NCBI GenBank assembly: GCA_021774445.1
Contig: JAJFJA010000041.1
Location: 1 to 43,132, forward strand
Length of the DNA: 43,132 bases
Origin: Alphaproteobacteria bacterium
GTDB lineage: Bacteria; Pseudomonadota; Alphaproteobacteria; UBA6615
Direction: 5' to 3'
Below are positions 36,143 to 43,132 of the stretch, one piece after another. Position numbers and translations under genes: made by a program. The notes beneath the pieces are model-generated. The model worked only from the letters and a program-made list of their open reading frames with translations, ran no database searches and was not told the origin of the DNA. Position 1 is the stretch's first letter, and every line of letters starts with the position of its first letter.

Positions 36143-36838
36143 TCACGTATCCTTATACCGATAGCCAATCCCGTAAAGGGTTTCGATCTGTCCAAACTCG
36201 GTGTCGACTTCCTTGAACTTCTTGCGTAACCGCTTGATGTGGCTATCGATGGTGCGGTCGTCAACATAGATATTCTCGCCATAGGCGGCGTCCATGAGCT
36301 GGTCGCGGCTCTTGACCAAGCCGGGCCGGTTGGCCAAAGCCTGCAGGATCAAGAACTCGGTGACGGTCAAATTGACCTCACCGCCCTGCCATTTGCACAT
36401 ATGGCGCTGGGGATCGAGCACGAGGTCGCCGCGAACGGTCACATTGCCGCCCTCGGCGGGATCGGCGTCGGCCAACTCGGCGCGGCGCAGGACCGCCCGT
36501 ATGCGCTCGATCAGCAGCCGCTGGGAGAATGGCTTGGTGATGTAGTCGTCGGCACCCATGCGCAGACCAAGCACTTCGTCGACCTCATCGTCCTTGGAGG
36601 TGAGGAAGATCACCGGTGTCTTGGAGCGCTGGCGCAGGCGGGTCAGCAACTCCATGCCGTCCATGCGCGGCATCTTAATGTCGAGGACGGCCAAATCGGC
36701 CGGGGTGCCGGCAAGGCCACGCAGAGCCTCATCGCCGTCGGCATAGGTGCGGACATCGAACCCTTCCGCCTCCAGTGCCATGGTCACGGAGGTAAGAATG
36801 TTACGGTCGTCGTCGACAAGCGCTATGGTTTGGCGCAC
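36143..36838 (-). CDS. chvI: Response regulator ChvI (OmpR family)
   Basis: The 231-residue protein has an N-terminal receiver domain with the acidic pocket VDDD at residues 8-11, phospho-Asp53 in [11 protein letters not shown] and the Lys of ITKPFS, then a C-terminal winged helix with [13 protein letters not shown] and [16 protein letters not shown]. The GTG at 36838 follows AAGGGGCC. It is transcribed ahead of chvG; the 281-base divergent space to the SCO gene should contain its promoter. Confidence 0.94.
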   Translation of the reverse strand: MRQTIALVDDDRNILTSVTMALEAEGFDVRTYADGDEALRGLAGTPADLAVLDIKMPRMDGMELLTRLRQRSKTPVIFLTSKDDEVDEVLGLRMGADDYITKPFSQRLLIERIRAVLRRAELADADPAEGGNVTVRGDLVLDPQRHMCKWQGGEVNLTVTEFLILQALANRPGLVKSRDQLMDAAYGENIYVDDRTIDSHIKRLRKKFKEVDTEFGQIETLYGIGYRYKDT

Positions 36839-36880
36839 GGTAGGCCCCTTGGAAAACCCCTGGAATCGCTATACTTGCGC

Positions 36881-36893
36881 CGCCATTATGGCG
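36881..36893. promoter_or_regulatory. Palindrome CGCCAT-T-ATGGCG upstream of chvI
   Basis: A perfect 6-bp palindrome with a 1-base centre lies about 45 bases upstream of the chvI start, in the divergent intergenic region. A TATAGC sequence, possibly a -10, lies between it and the gene. It may be an operator; no -35 at proper spacing is clear. Confidence 0.3.
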
Positions 36894-37119
36894 CATTTGA
36901 GGCCGTGATGGGCCTCTTTCGTGCCAGATTGGCGCGAAAATGGTTAAGGAATTCTGCCGCGGTGGGGCGGTTATCTCGGCGTCGATAGGGCGCCCGCGTC
37001 ACCAATATTTGACCTTCGGGACGGCAAAGTGACCGGGGGGGACGGTGACGGGTCCGGGATGGTTGTGCGACTCTGCGCCCGGGTTGTCACCGGGCGGCGC
37101 GGAGGACTAAGGAGTGCCC

Positions 37120-37731
37120 ATGTGGAGACGAATACGGCTGATCCTGACCGCGGCCATCGCGGTGGTCGCGCTGATCGGCGGCTATGGCCTGTGGCAGGTC
37201 AGGAACAACGCCGATCGCGCCGGGGCCACGACCAGCGGACTGGTGACCAACGTGTCCATCGGCGGGCCGTTCGCGCTGACCGACCATACCGGGCGGGCGG
37301 TTACCGACGAGGATTTTCGCGGCCGCTTGATGCTGGTCTATTTCGGCTACACTTTCTGTCCAGATGTATGCCCAACCGAACTGGGCGAAGTGGCGCTGGC
37401 GCTTGACGAGTTGGGCGACGACCGCGATGCGGTGACGCCGGTGTTGATCACGATCGATCCGGAGCGCGATACGGCCGAACTGCTGGCGGAATATGTGCCG
37501 CTGTTCCATGAGTCGATGGTCGGGCTGACCGGATCGGCCGACGCGATTCAGCAGGTGGCGCAGTCCTACCGGGTGTTCTACCGCAAGGTCGAGGACCCGG
37601 AATATACCTACTATCTGATGGATCACACCTCGTTCGTGTATTTGATGGGACGCGACGGGGAATTCCTGTCGATGTTCGCCTATGGCACGGCGCCGGAAGA
37701 GATGGCCGAGGCGATCCGCAGCCAGATCTAG
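37120..37731 (+). CDS. SCO1/SenC/PrrC family copper-binding protein
   Basis: A membrane-anchored thioredoxin-fold protein that helps deliver copper to the CuA site of cytochrome oxidase or senses redox state. The 203-residue protein has one N-terminal TM (about residues 7-24), the copper motif FCPDVCP (Cys80, Cys84) and the distal ligand His169 in MDHTSFVYL. ATG 37120 has AAGGAG 5 nt upstream; GTG 37114 with GGAGG 8 nt upstream is nearly as good. No cytochrome oxidase genes are in the window. Confidence 0.92.
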   Translation: MWRRIRLILTAAIAVVALIGGYGLWQVRNNADRAGATTSGLVTNVSIGGPFALTDHTGRAVTDEDFRGRLMLVYFGYTFCPDVCPTELGEVALALDELGDDRDAVTPVLITIDPERDTAELLAEYVPLFHESMVGLTGSADAIQQVAQSYRVFYRKVEDPEYTYYLMDHTSFVYLMGRDGEFLSMFAYGTAPEEMAEAIRSQI

Positions 37732-37737
37732 CCGCGA

Positions 37738-38304
37738 CTAGTAGCGGCCGGCGCCGGTTTTACGCTGCCATAGGCTGCGCGGCATCTCCCAGCGCAGCAA
37801 TCCGGGGCCGGCATCCGGTAGCTGGGCGAAACCGAGGCGCCGCAATACCGCGACCGAGGCCAGGTTGTCGGCGCGGCATTGAGCAAGCACCCGACCGACC
37901 TGGGAATCAAGGAAAGCCCAGGCAATCAGGGCTTCGGTGCCCTCCACCGCCAGCCCACGGCGGCGATGCGGGCGGACGATGTCATAGCCGATGGCCACTT
38001 CGCCGGCGACACTGGGCGGGCCCTTGAAGCCGATGCCGCCGACGACCATGCGTTCCGGACGGTAGACCAACAGCCAGAGGCCCCAGCCGCCACTGGACGG
38101 CGCCGCCGTCTCCAGGCCATTGGCATAACCGGGCAACATATTGGCCAAATCGGGATCGGGGAAATCGCGATGCAGCATGCCGCCGGCAAGCTGACCGGCC
38201 AGGCGACGGTCACTGTGCAGGGCCCGCGCCAACGTCGCCTCGACATAGTGGAGGATGAGGCGCGGCGTCTCAATGGGCGCCGGGAGGGTCAGTTCATCGC
38301 GCAA
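37738..38304 (-). CDS. GNAT family N-acetyltransferase
   Basis: The protein has about 188 residues, with ETPRLILHYV at the start, VGGIGFKGPP, EVAIGYDIVRPHRRRGLAVEGTEALI (the acetyl-CoA loop is R-P-H-R-R-R-G) and LAQCRADNLASVAVLRRLGF, the layout of the RimJ/RimL-like GNAT group. The substrate is unknown. The start is uncertain: TTG at 38304 gives a family-like N terminus. A CTG at 38331 would overlap the upstream zinc-finger stop, and a TTG at 38385 reads into that gene. It is likely co-transcribed with it. Confidence 0.8.
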   Translation of the reverse strand: MRDELTLPAPIETPRLILHYVEATLARALHSDRRLAGQLAGGMLHRDFPDPDLANMLPGYANGLETAAPSSGGWGLWLLVYRPERMVVGGIGFKGPPSVAGEVAIGYDIVRPHRRRGLAVEGTEALIAWAFLDSQVGRVLAQCRADNLASVAVLRRLGFAQLPDAGPGLLRWEMPRSLWQRKTGAGRY

Positions 38305-38327
38305 CAGAGTATCCGGCGGCGACTCGA

Positions 38328-38507
38328 TCAGGGCCCGGAGGCGGCGGCCTGGCGATCCGATTGCAGGATGTAACGATGGCCACAATAGGGGCAGTCGACC
38401 CGCTTTTCGTCGCCAAGGTTCAAGAAAACGCGCGGATGGCCGTGTTGGCCACCGTCACAGGCGACCGTTGCCTGGTCGGTATAAGTTGTCTCCGGCGGTG
38501 CCGCCAT
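38328..38507 (-). CDS. Small zinc-finger protein (zf-CHCC family)
   Basis: A 59-codon gene with an excellent AGGAGG 5 nt before its ATG. The product has one zinc site of the CHCC type: Cys17 (VACDGG), His24 (GHPRVFL) and Cys39/Cys42 (VDCPYCGHRYIL). It resembles the bacterial relatives of the NDUFS6 zinc domain, annotated only as zinc-finger domain-containing protein. Homologues are small, so it is complete. It is divergent from the ABC ATPase gene (about 130 bases between starts) and sits just before the GNAT gene. Its function is not known. Confidence 0.82.
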   Translation of the reverse strand: MAAPPETTYTDQATVACDGGQHGHPRVFLNLGDEKRVDCPYCGHRYILQSDRQAAASGP

Positions 38508-38640
38508 GGTGGCCTCCTGACCCTCGCTGCCCTAGTGGCGAGGGATGATACTCGTTGAGGTGCGGCGCACAACTCCATACATAGGGAACCGGACAAAGAT
38601 CTGGGCGATATCCCGCCGAAAGCGGGGCAATGAGGACAGA

Positions 38641-39624
38641 ATGGCGACAGCCAAAGCGCGCGCAAGCCTGCCGACGAACGCCATCGAGGCGCAGGGCTTG
38701 GACAAAACCTACAAGAGCCAGCCCGGACAACCGGAGAAGCACGCGCTCAAGACAATCGATCTGGCGGTGCCACGGGGCAGCCTGTTCGGCTTGCTGGGCC
38801 CGAACGGAGCCGGCAAATCCACATTCATCAATATCCTCGCCGGGCTGGTGATCAAGACCGGTGGCAAGGCCTGGGTGTGGGATATCGACATCGACGCCCA
38901 GCCGCGCTCGGCGCGGGCGGCGATCGGGGTGGTGCCGCAAGAACTCAGCCTCGACGCCTTCTTCACGCCGCGGGAAATAATGGAAGTGCAGGCCGGACTC
39001 TACGGCGTGGCGCCGAGGAAACGGCGGACGATGGAGATCCTCGAGGCGGTCGGGTTGGTGGACAAGGCCGACTCCTACGCGCGGTCGCTGTCCGGCGGCA
39101 TGCGGCGGCGGCTGCTGGTGGCGAAGGCGATGGTGCATAATCCACCGGTGCTGGTGCTCGACGAGCCGACCGCCGGCGTGGATATCGAATTGCGCCAGCA
39201 ACTATGGTCCTATATCCGTGAGCTTAACCGCCGGGGCACCACCATCGTGCTGACGACCCACTATCTGGAGGAAGCGGAGGAACTTTGCGACAGCATCGCG
39301 ATCATCAATCGGGGCAGGCTGATCGCTTGCGAACCGACGCGGGATTTGGTCGGCCGACTGGACAACAAGGCGTTGCAGCTGACCATGGACCGTGACATGA
39401 CAGCGGTGCCGGCGGCGCTGGAGGGCTTTAGTGTGGATCTACAAGAACCGCGGCAGCTGGTGGTCCGGTACCGCAAGAACGAGACCGGAATCGGTCAGAT
39501 CCTCGCAGCCGTGCAGGCGTCGGGACTGGCCGTGGTCGATCTGTCGACGGAGGAGCCCGACTTGGAGGATATTTTCCTGGAGCTCACGCGCGGCGACAAT
39601 AGTCATGCCGCCGAGTCGCGGTGA
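38641..39624 (+). CDS. ABC-2 type transporter ATP-binding protein (CcmA/YadG-like)
   Basis: The 327-residue protein has Walker A GPNGAGKST, the Q-loop VVPQELSLD, signature LSGGMRRRL, Walker B VLVLDEPTAGVD and the H-loop TTHYLEEAEEL, followed by a C-terminal extension of about 90 residues typical of YadG-like exporters. No membrane permease is encoded next to it, so its partner must lie elsewhere. The ATG at 38641 follows GAGGACAG. The stop overlaps the next gene's GTG as GTGA, which couples it to a lipoprotein hydrolase. Confidence 0.9.
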   Translation: MATAKARASLPTNAIEAQGLDKTYKSQPGQPEKHALKTIDLAVPRGSLFGLLGPNGAGKSTFINILAGLVIKTGGKAWVWDIDIDAQPRSARAAIGVVPQELSLDAFFTPREIMEVQAGLYGVAPRKRRTMEILEAVGLVDKADSYARSLSGGMRRRLLVAKAMVHNPPVLVLDEPTAGVDIELRQQLWSYIRELNRRGTTIVLTTHYLEEAEELCDSIAIINRGRLIACEPTRDLVGRLDNKALQLTMDRDMTAVPAALEGFSVDLQEPRQLVVRYRKNETGIGQILAAVQASGLAVVDLSTEEPDLEDIFLELTRGDNSHAAESR

Positions 39625-40625
39625 TCGTGAGACGCTGGTGGGCGGCGGCGATCGGATTATCGCTGGCGCTGGCCGCCTGCGCGCCACGACTGATCGACCC
39701 CGGGCCACGGGCTGACAGCATCATGCCCGCCTCTCTCAACGACACCACCCTGGTGGCCGTGGACGGCTTCGAGTTGCCGGTGCGGCACTGGCTGCCGGCG
39801 AGCGGCGAGCCGGATGCGGTGATCGTGGCGGTGCACGGGTTCAACGACTATTCCAACGCTTTCGCCGATATCGGCGACTGGCTGGCGGCGCAAGATGTCG
39901 GGCTCTACGCCTATGACCAGCGCGGTTTCGGGGCGACGGCACAAGCCGGGATGTGGGCCGGATCAACGCCAATGGTGGCGGATCTGCGCGCCATGCTGGG
40001 CGAAGTGCGACAGCGCCATCCGAACAGCAAGATCTATGCGCTTGGCGATAGCATGGGAGGGGCGGTAATCATCACCGCCTGGGGCGAGAGACCACTGGCC
40101 GTCGATGGGATCATCCTGGTGGGTGCGGCCGTGCGCGGGCGGGCGGTCATCCCGGCCTATCAGCAGGCGGCGCTATGGCTCAGCGCCCATACGGTACCCT
40201 GGCTGCGGGTTTCGGGGCAGGGCCTGGACATTACCCCGTCGGACAACGTGGCTATGCTGCAAGCCTTGGGTCGCGATCCCCTGGTGATCAAAGATGCGCG
40301 CGTAGACGCGATCTGGGGCGTGGTGGATTTGATGGATCAGGCCCTGGCGGCGGCACCCAGGCTGGATGGCCGGACCTTGATGCTGTATGGCGCCAAGGAC
40401 GAAATCATCCCCCCCGATGCGACCCTGGAGTTGCTGGCGCGACTGCCCGAGGTGGCGGCGGGAACGCGGACCGTGGCGATCTATGAGGACGGCTACCACA
40501 TGCTGCTGCGCGACCTGCGCGGCGAGGTGGCCTGGCGTGATATGATCGCCTGGATGCGCAATCCCGGCGAGGCGCTGCCGTCCGGCGCCGATCAGGTCGA
40601 TCCACAGGTCGCGCTCGGTCGCTAG
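39621..40625 (+). CDS. Alpha/beta hydrolase lipoprotein (monoacylglycerol lipase/lysophospholipase-like)
   Basis: The 334-residue protein has a lipoprotein signal peptide with lipobox LAAC (Cys20), so it is probably anchored in the outer or inner membrane facing the periplasm. The hydrolase domain has VAVHGFNDYS, YAYDQRGFGAT, nucleophile Ser144 in GDSMGGA, an acid in YGAKDEIIPP and the His of DGYHMLL, the layout of Hydrolase_4/PldB enzymes. It likely cleaves acyl esters of lipids. GTG 39621 overlaps the ABC ATPase stop, hinting at a shared job in envelope lipids (inference). Confidence 0.85.
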   Translation: MIVRRWWAAAIGLSLALAACAPRLIDPGPRADSIMPASLNDTTLVAVDGFELPVRHWLPASGEPDAVIVAVHGFNDYSNAFADIGDWLAAQDVGLYAYDQRGFGATAQAGMWAGSTPMVADLRAMLGEVRQRHPNSKIYALGDSMGGAVIITAWGERPLAVDGIILVGAAVRGRAVIPAYQQAALWLSAHTVPWLRVSGQGLDITPSDNVAMLQALGRDPLVIKDARVDAIWGVVDLMDQALAAAPRLDGRTLMLYGAKDEIIPPDATLELLARLPEVAAGTRTVAIYEDGYHMLLRDLRGEVAWRDMIAWMRNPGEALPSGADQVDPQVALGR

Positions 40626-40692
40626 ACCGGCCTGCTGGGCAATGGTGGCATGGCGACCCTATACTCGGGCGCCTGACTCCGGGGAGATGGGG

Positions 40693-41310
40693 ATGAGCGA
40701 GACCACAATCGACGATGCCGCGACCCTGCGGGCGCATTACGGCGAGGTCCACCCGTTAGCGGTGAACAAGGTATTGTCCGCCCTCGACAAGCATTGCATC
40801 CACTTCATCGGCATCGCGCCCTTCCTGGTGCTGGGCTCGGCCGCGGCGGACGGCGCGGCCGATGTGTCGCCAAAGGGAGACGCGCCGGGCTTCGTGAAGG
40901 TGCTGGATCCGCGGCGGTTGGCAATTCCCGACCGGCGCGGCAACAACCGGGCCGATACGCTCAGCAACGTGATCGAGAACCCTCATGTGGCGCTGATATT
41001 CATGGTGCCGGGCATGAACGAGACGCTGCGGGTCAGTGGCCGCGCCGAGATCTCGATCGAGCCAGCATTGCTCGAGGAAATGGTGATGCAAGGCAAACGG
41101 CCGAATTGCGCGCTGATCGTGCATGTCGACGAAGCCTTCATGCATTGCCCAAAAGCCTTCGTGCGGGCGAAACTATGGGCGGCGGAAAGCCAGATCGACC
41201 GCAAGAGCTTTCCAACTTTGGGCCGCATACTGGCCGACCAGGTCACGGGGGTCGACGCCGATGACGCGGATGAAAAGGTCGACGAGGACAAGCGGATGAA
41301 CCTGTATTAG
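40693..41310 (+). CDS. Pyridoxamine 5'-phosphate oxidase-like flavoprotein (MSMEG_1061-like)
   Basis: The 205-residue protein has the split-barrel FMN-binding fold, with HFIGIAPFLVLGSA, DVSPKGDAPGFVKVLD, LAIPDRRGNNRADTLSNV and NPHVALIFMVPGMNETLRVSGRA, closest to FMN-dependent reductases of the MSMEG_1061 group. The substrate is unknown. The ATG at 40693 is chosen because GGGGAG lies 6 nt before it; the ATG at 40687 is too close. Confidence 0.85.
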   Translation: MSETTIDDAATLRAHYGEVHPLAVNKVLSALDKHCIHFIGIAPFLVLGSAAADGAADVSPKGDAPGFVKVLDPRRLAIPDRRGNNRADTLSNVIENPHVALIFMVPGMNETLRVSGRAEISIEPALLEEMVMQGKRPNCALIVHVDEAFMHCPKAFVRAKLWAAESQIDRKSFPTLGRILADQVTGVDADDADEKVDEDKRMNLY

Positions 41311-41391
41311 GGCCGCCTCCCCTTGCCACGGCGCGGCTCCGACCCCAGATCAAGCGGCGCAACCAACGCTCTGGGTCACAGGAGGCGCGCC

Positions 41392-41817
41392 ATGGCAGAT
41401 GCCGCGAAAACCGACGACAAAATCGTCAAGTCCGACGAGGAATGGCGGCAGCAACTGACGCCGGAGCAATATCAGGTGACGCGGCGCGCCGGAACGGAAC
41501 GCGCCTTTAGCGGGACCTACCACGACTGCAAGGACGCCGGCGTGTATCGCTGCGTGTGCTGCGATCAGCCGCTGTTCGACGCCGAGCATAAATTCGATTC
41601 GGGTACCGGCTGGCCAAGCTACTGGCAGCCGGTCGAGGGCGATGCAATCGCGACAAAGTCCGATCGCACGCTGTTCATGCGGCGCACGGAAGTGCTGTGC
41701 GCGAAGTGCGACGCTCATCTGGGCCATGTCTTCGAAGACGGGCCGCAGCCGACGGGCCTGCGTTACTGCATCAACTCGGCATCCCTGGACCTGGACAACG
41801 GCGAGGGCGAAACTTAG
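41392..41817 (+). CDS. msrB: Peptide-methionine (R)-S-oxide reductase MsrB
   Basis: It repairs methionine-R-sulfoxide in proteins. The 141-residue protein has the zinc-binding pairs Cys54/57 and Cys103/106, the WPSYW motif, GHVFEDGP and the catalytic Cys126 in RYCINSASL. It is a thiol, not selenocysteine, enzyme. The ATG at 41392 has GGAGG 6 nt upstream. No msrA is nearby. Confidence 0.95.
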   Translation: MADAAKTDDKIVKSDEEWRQQLTPEQYQVTRRAGTERAFSGTYHDCKDAGVYRCVCCDQPLFDAEHKFDSGTGWPSYWQPVEGDAIATKSDRTLFMRRTEVLCAKCDAHLGHVFEDGPQPTGLRYCINSASLDLDNGEGET

Positions 41818-41849
41818 GACGGCAGCCTGGGCTGTCCGCACACCTCGCG

Positions 41850-41952
41850 GTCATTGCGAGCGCAGCGACGCAATCCAGCTCCCGGCCACCACTGAGGCAC
41901 CAGGTCCTGACACACTGGATTGCCGCGTCGGCCGCGGCCGTCTCGCAATGAC
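41850..41952. repeat. Dispersed REP-like inverted repeat
   Basis: GTCATTGCGAG (41850-41860) is a perfect inverted copy of 41942-41952, and CAATCCAG (41871-41878) of 41915-41922. The sequence pattern GTCATTGCGAG...GCAATCCAG is one often seen as a dispersed palindromic repeat in alphaproteobacterial genomes. It lies between two convergent genes, where such elements often sit and can act as terminators or RNA stabilisers. Confidence 0.7.
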
Positions 41953-42012
41953 AGACCGGGGGGGTGTCCGAGGTCTGAGGACGAGGCTTTCGCCTCGCCC
42001 TCCCGAGCTCGG

Positions 42013-43132
42013 TTAGGTGCCGGGCTTGTCGAAAATCAGCTCATATTTGGCAAAACCATCGCCGCCGTCGCCGGCAGCTTCGATGGGCGTCTTGTCGCTG
42101 AGCGCCTTGGCGGCGTCCGGCGATGAGCGGAAGGTGACGTTGACGTCACCGGAGATCGGCGCGAACGACCAATTGCCATCGGCCGAGGGGTCGAACTTCT
42201 GCAGATCGAAAATGTAATTGCTGAGAACGTCGCGGTTGGTGTCGGGGGCCTCAATGATAACGTTGGTGCCGTCAAGACCGGGGAAGTTGCCGCCGCCGCT
42301 GGCGCGGTAGTTGTTGGTCGCGACGACGAACAGTTTGTCCTCGGCAATGGGCTCACCCTGGAAACGCAGGTCGGCGATGCGATGGCTGTCGGCGTTGATC
42401 AAGTCGCCATCCTTGCTGTAACGCGGTGGTTGGGTGACGTCGATCTCGTAAGTGACGCCGTCGATAACGTCATAATTGTATGACGGGAAGGCCTCGTTAA
42501 GCAGAGCCTGCTCAACGCCGCTGCTGGGATCGATGGTATTGAATGCGCCGGCGGACATCTCGAGCCATTCGCGGACTTGGCTGCCGGTCAAAGTGACGGC
42601 CCGCAAGGTGTTGGGGAAGATGTACAGATCGGCGACGTTCTTGAGGGCGATTTCACCGGCGGGGATGTCGGTGAAATCTTCCGGGCCGCCACGGCCACCC
42701 TTAAACGGGGCGCCGGCCGACAGGACCGGAATGCCGTCATACTCAGTGCCGGTGATGAGGCGCTCAACATAGCGTTTCTGGGCGTCCGTCACGATCTGGA
42801 TGGACGGATCGTCCTGGACGAGGGCAAAGAAACTGTTGATCGGCGCGGTGACCTCGCCGACGCCTTGGCGGACGAACTCGATGGTGGCGGCATGTTCCTC
42901 GGCGACGGCGTCGAGGATGCGCTGATCGGGCTCGACCAGCGCGATGCGTTCACGGTTCTCACCGCGCTTCATGATGGCGCGAATGGAGCCAACGCTGTTG
43001 CTGACCGTCCACGCGCCGCTATCGTCGACGGTAAGGGATAGATCGACGACGCCGAGATGGCTGCCCCAGAAGCCGGGCATGACCGCGGCAACACCGTTAA
43101 GACGGCCGTTCTCGATATCGACGTTGTCGAGG
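42013..43132 (-). CDS. 2',3'-cyclic-nucleotide 2'-phosphodiesterase/3'-nucleotidase (CpdB-like), 5' end beyond window
   Basis: The frame stays open to the right edge; 373 C-terminal codons are seen. It covers the 5'-nucleotidase C-terminal domain, with ADLYIFPNTLRAVTLTG, VREWLEMSAGAFN, GVTYEIDVTQPPRYS and VATNNYRASGGGNFPG, which point to the CpdB type rather than UshA. Such enzymes are periplasmic and scavenge phosphate or nucleosides. The N-terminal metallophosphatase domain and signal peptide lie outside the window. It ends close to the REP-like repeat, convergent with msrB. Confidence 0.85.
   Translation of the reverse strand, partial: LDNVDIENGRLNGVAAVMPGFWGSHLGVVDLSLTVDDSGAWTVSNSVGSIRAIMKRGENRERIALVEPDQRILDAVAEEHAATIEFVRQGVGEVTAPINSFFALVQDDPSIQIVTDAQKRYVERLITGTEYDGIPVLSAGAPFKGGRGGPEDFTDIPAGEIALKNVADLYIFPNTLRAVTLTGSQVREWLEMSAGAFNTIDPSSGVEQALLNEAFPSYNYDVIDGVTYEIDVTQPPRYSKDGDLINADSHRIADLRFQGEPIAEDKLFVVATNNYRASGGGNFPGLDGTNVIIEAPDTNRDVLSNYIFDLQKFDPSADGNWSFAPISGDVNVTFRSSPDAAKALSDKTPIEAAGDGGDGFAKYELIFDKPGT

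Overview
The window is almost certainly chromosomal DNA of a high-GC alphaproteobacterium, most like Rhodospirillales. This rests on gene content and order: a TIGR02300/FYDLN-type acidic protein, aroA, cmk, rpsA, sppA, ihfB and lapA; pyrF, trpF, trpB, trpA, accD and folC; a DivL-type kinase carrying Tyr in place of the phospho-His; addAB; and a chvI, chvG, hprK, ptsM, ptsH, rapZ cluster. The species cannot be named from the sequence.

Layout. (1) Positions 1-4190 are the end of an integrated element that looks less GC-rich than the rest. It holds a tyrosine integrase and an excisionase-like HTH gene on +, and a divergent minus-strand operon: two-TM protein, coiled-coil protein, and a P-loop ATPase of FtsK/TraD/VirD4 type cut by the window edge. 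The two sets are separated by about 900 bp that contain a large, nested, perfectly paired inverted-repeat element (2244-2440). The integrase points at the 3' end of a tRNA-Ala(GGC) gene (4274-4349), the probable attachment target. (2) 4444-10759 is core information-processing and envelope metabolism. (3) 10788-13106 is an AGE-family epimerase and a sarcosine-oxidase-like flavoprotein. (4) 13122-18851 is a tightly coupled pyrimidine, tryptophan, fatty-acid and folate operon with GTGA or longer overlaps. (5) 18945-20003 encodes a redoxin-like/2OG-Fe(II) oxygenase fusion, followed by a bidirectional terminator. (6) 20114-33750, minus strand, carries trxA, addA, addB, tsaE, divL, ahcY, mscL, ptsH, ptsM and rapZ. 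(7) 33773-36838, minus strand, carries hprK, chvG and chvI. (8) 37120-43132 is a mixed set: SCO protein, GNAT, a 59-aa zinc-finger gene, ABC ATPase, lipoprotein hydrolase, PPOX flavoprotein, msrB, and a partial CpdB-like nucleotidase behind a dispersed inverted repeat.

How the genes work together. RapZ, EIIA-Man, HPr and HprK form the alphaproteobacterial regulatory phosphotransfer module next to the ChvG/ChvI envelope-stress system. AddA and AddB form one helicase-nuclease. TrpF, TrpB and TrpA are consecutive steps of tryptophan synthesis. DivL is a cell-cycle signalling kinase homologue.

Most worth a second look: the three-way-junction-like element in the integrated island; a perfect hairpin that would bury the hprK ribosome-binding site; the redoxin/2OG fusion whose peroxidatic Cys is Ser; and an 11-codon upstream ORF with a strong Shine-Dalgarno overlapping that fusion gene's start. 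Apart from 1841-2750 there is no stretch over 300 bases without a gene.
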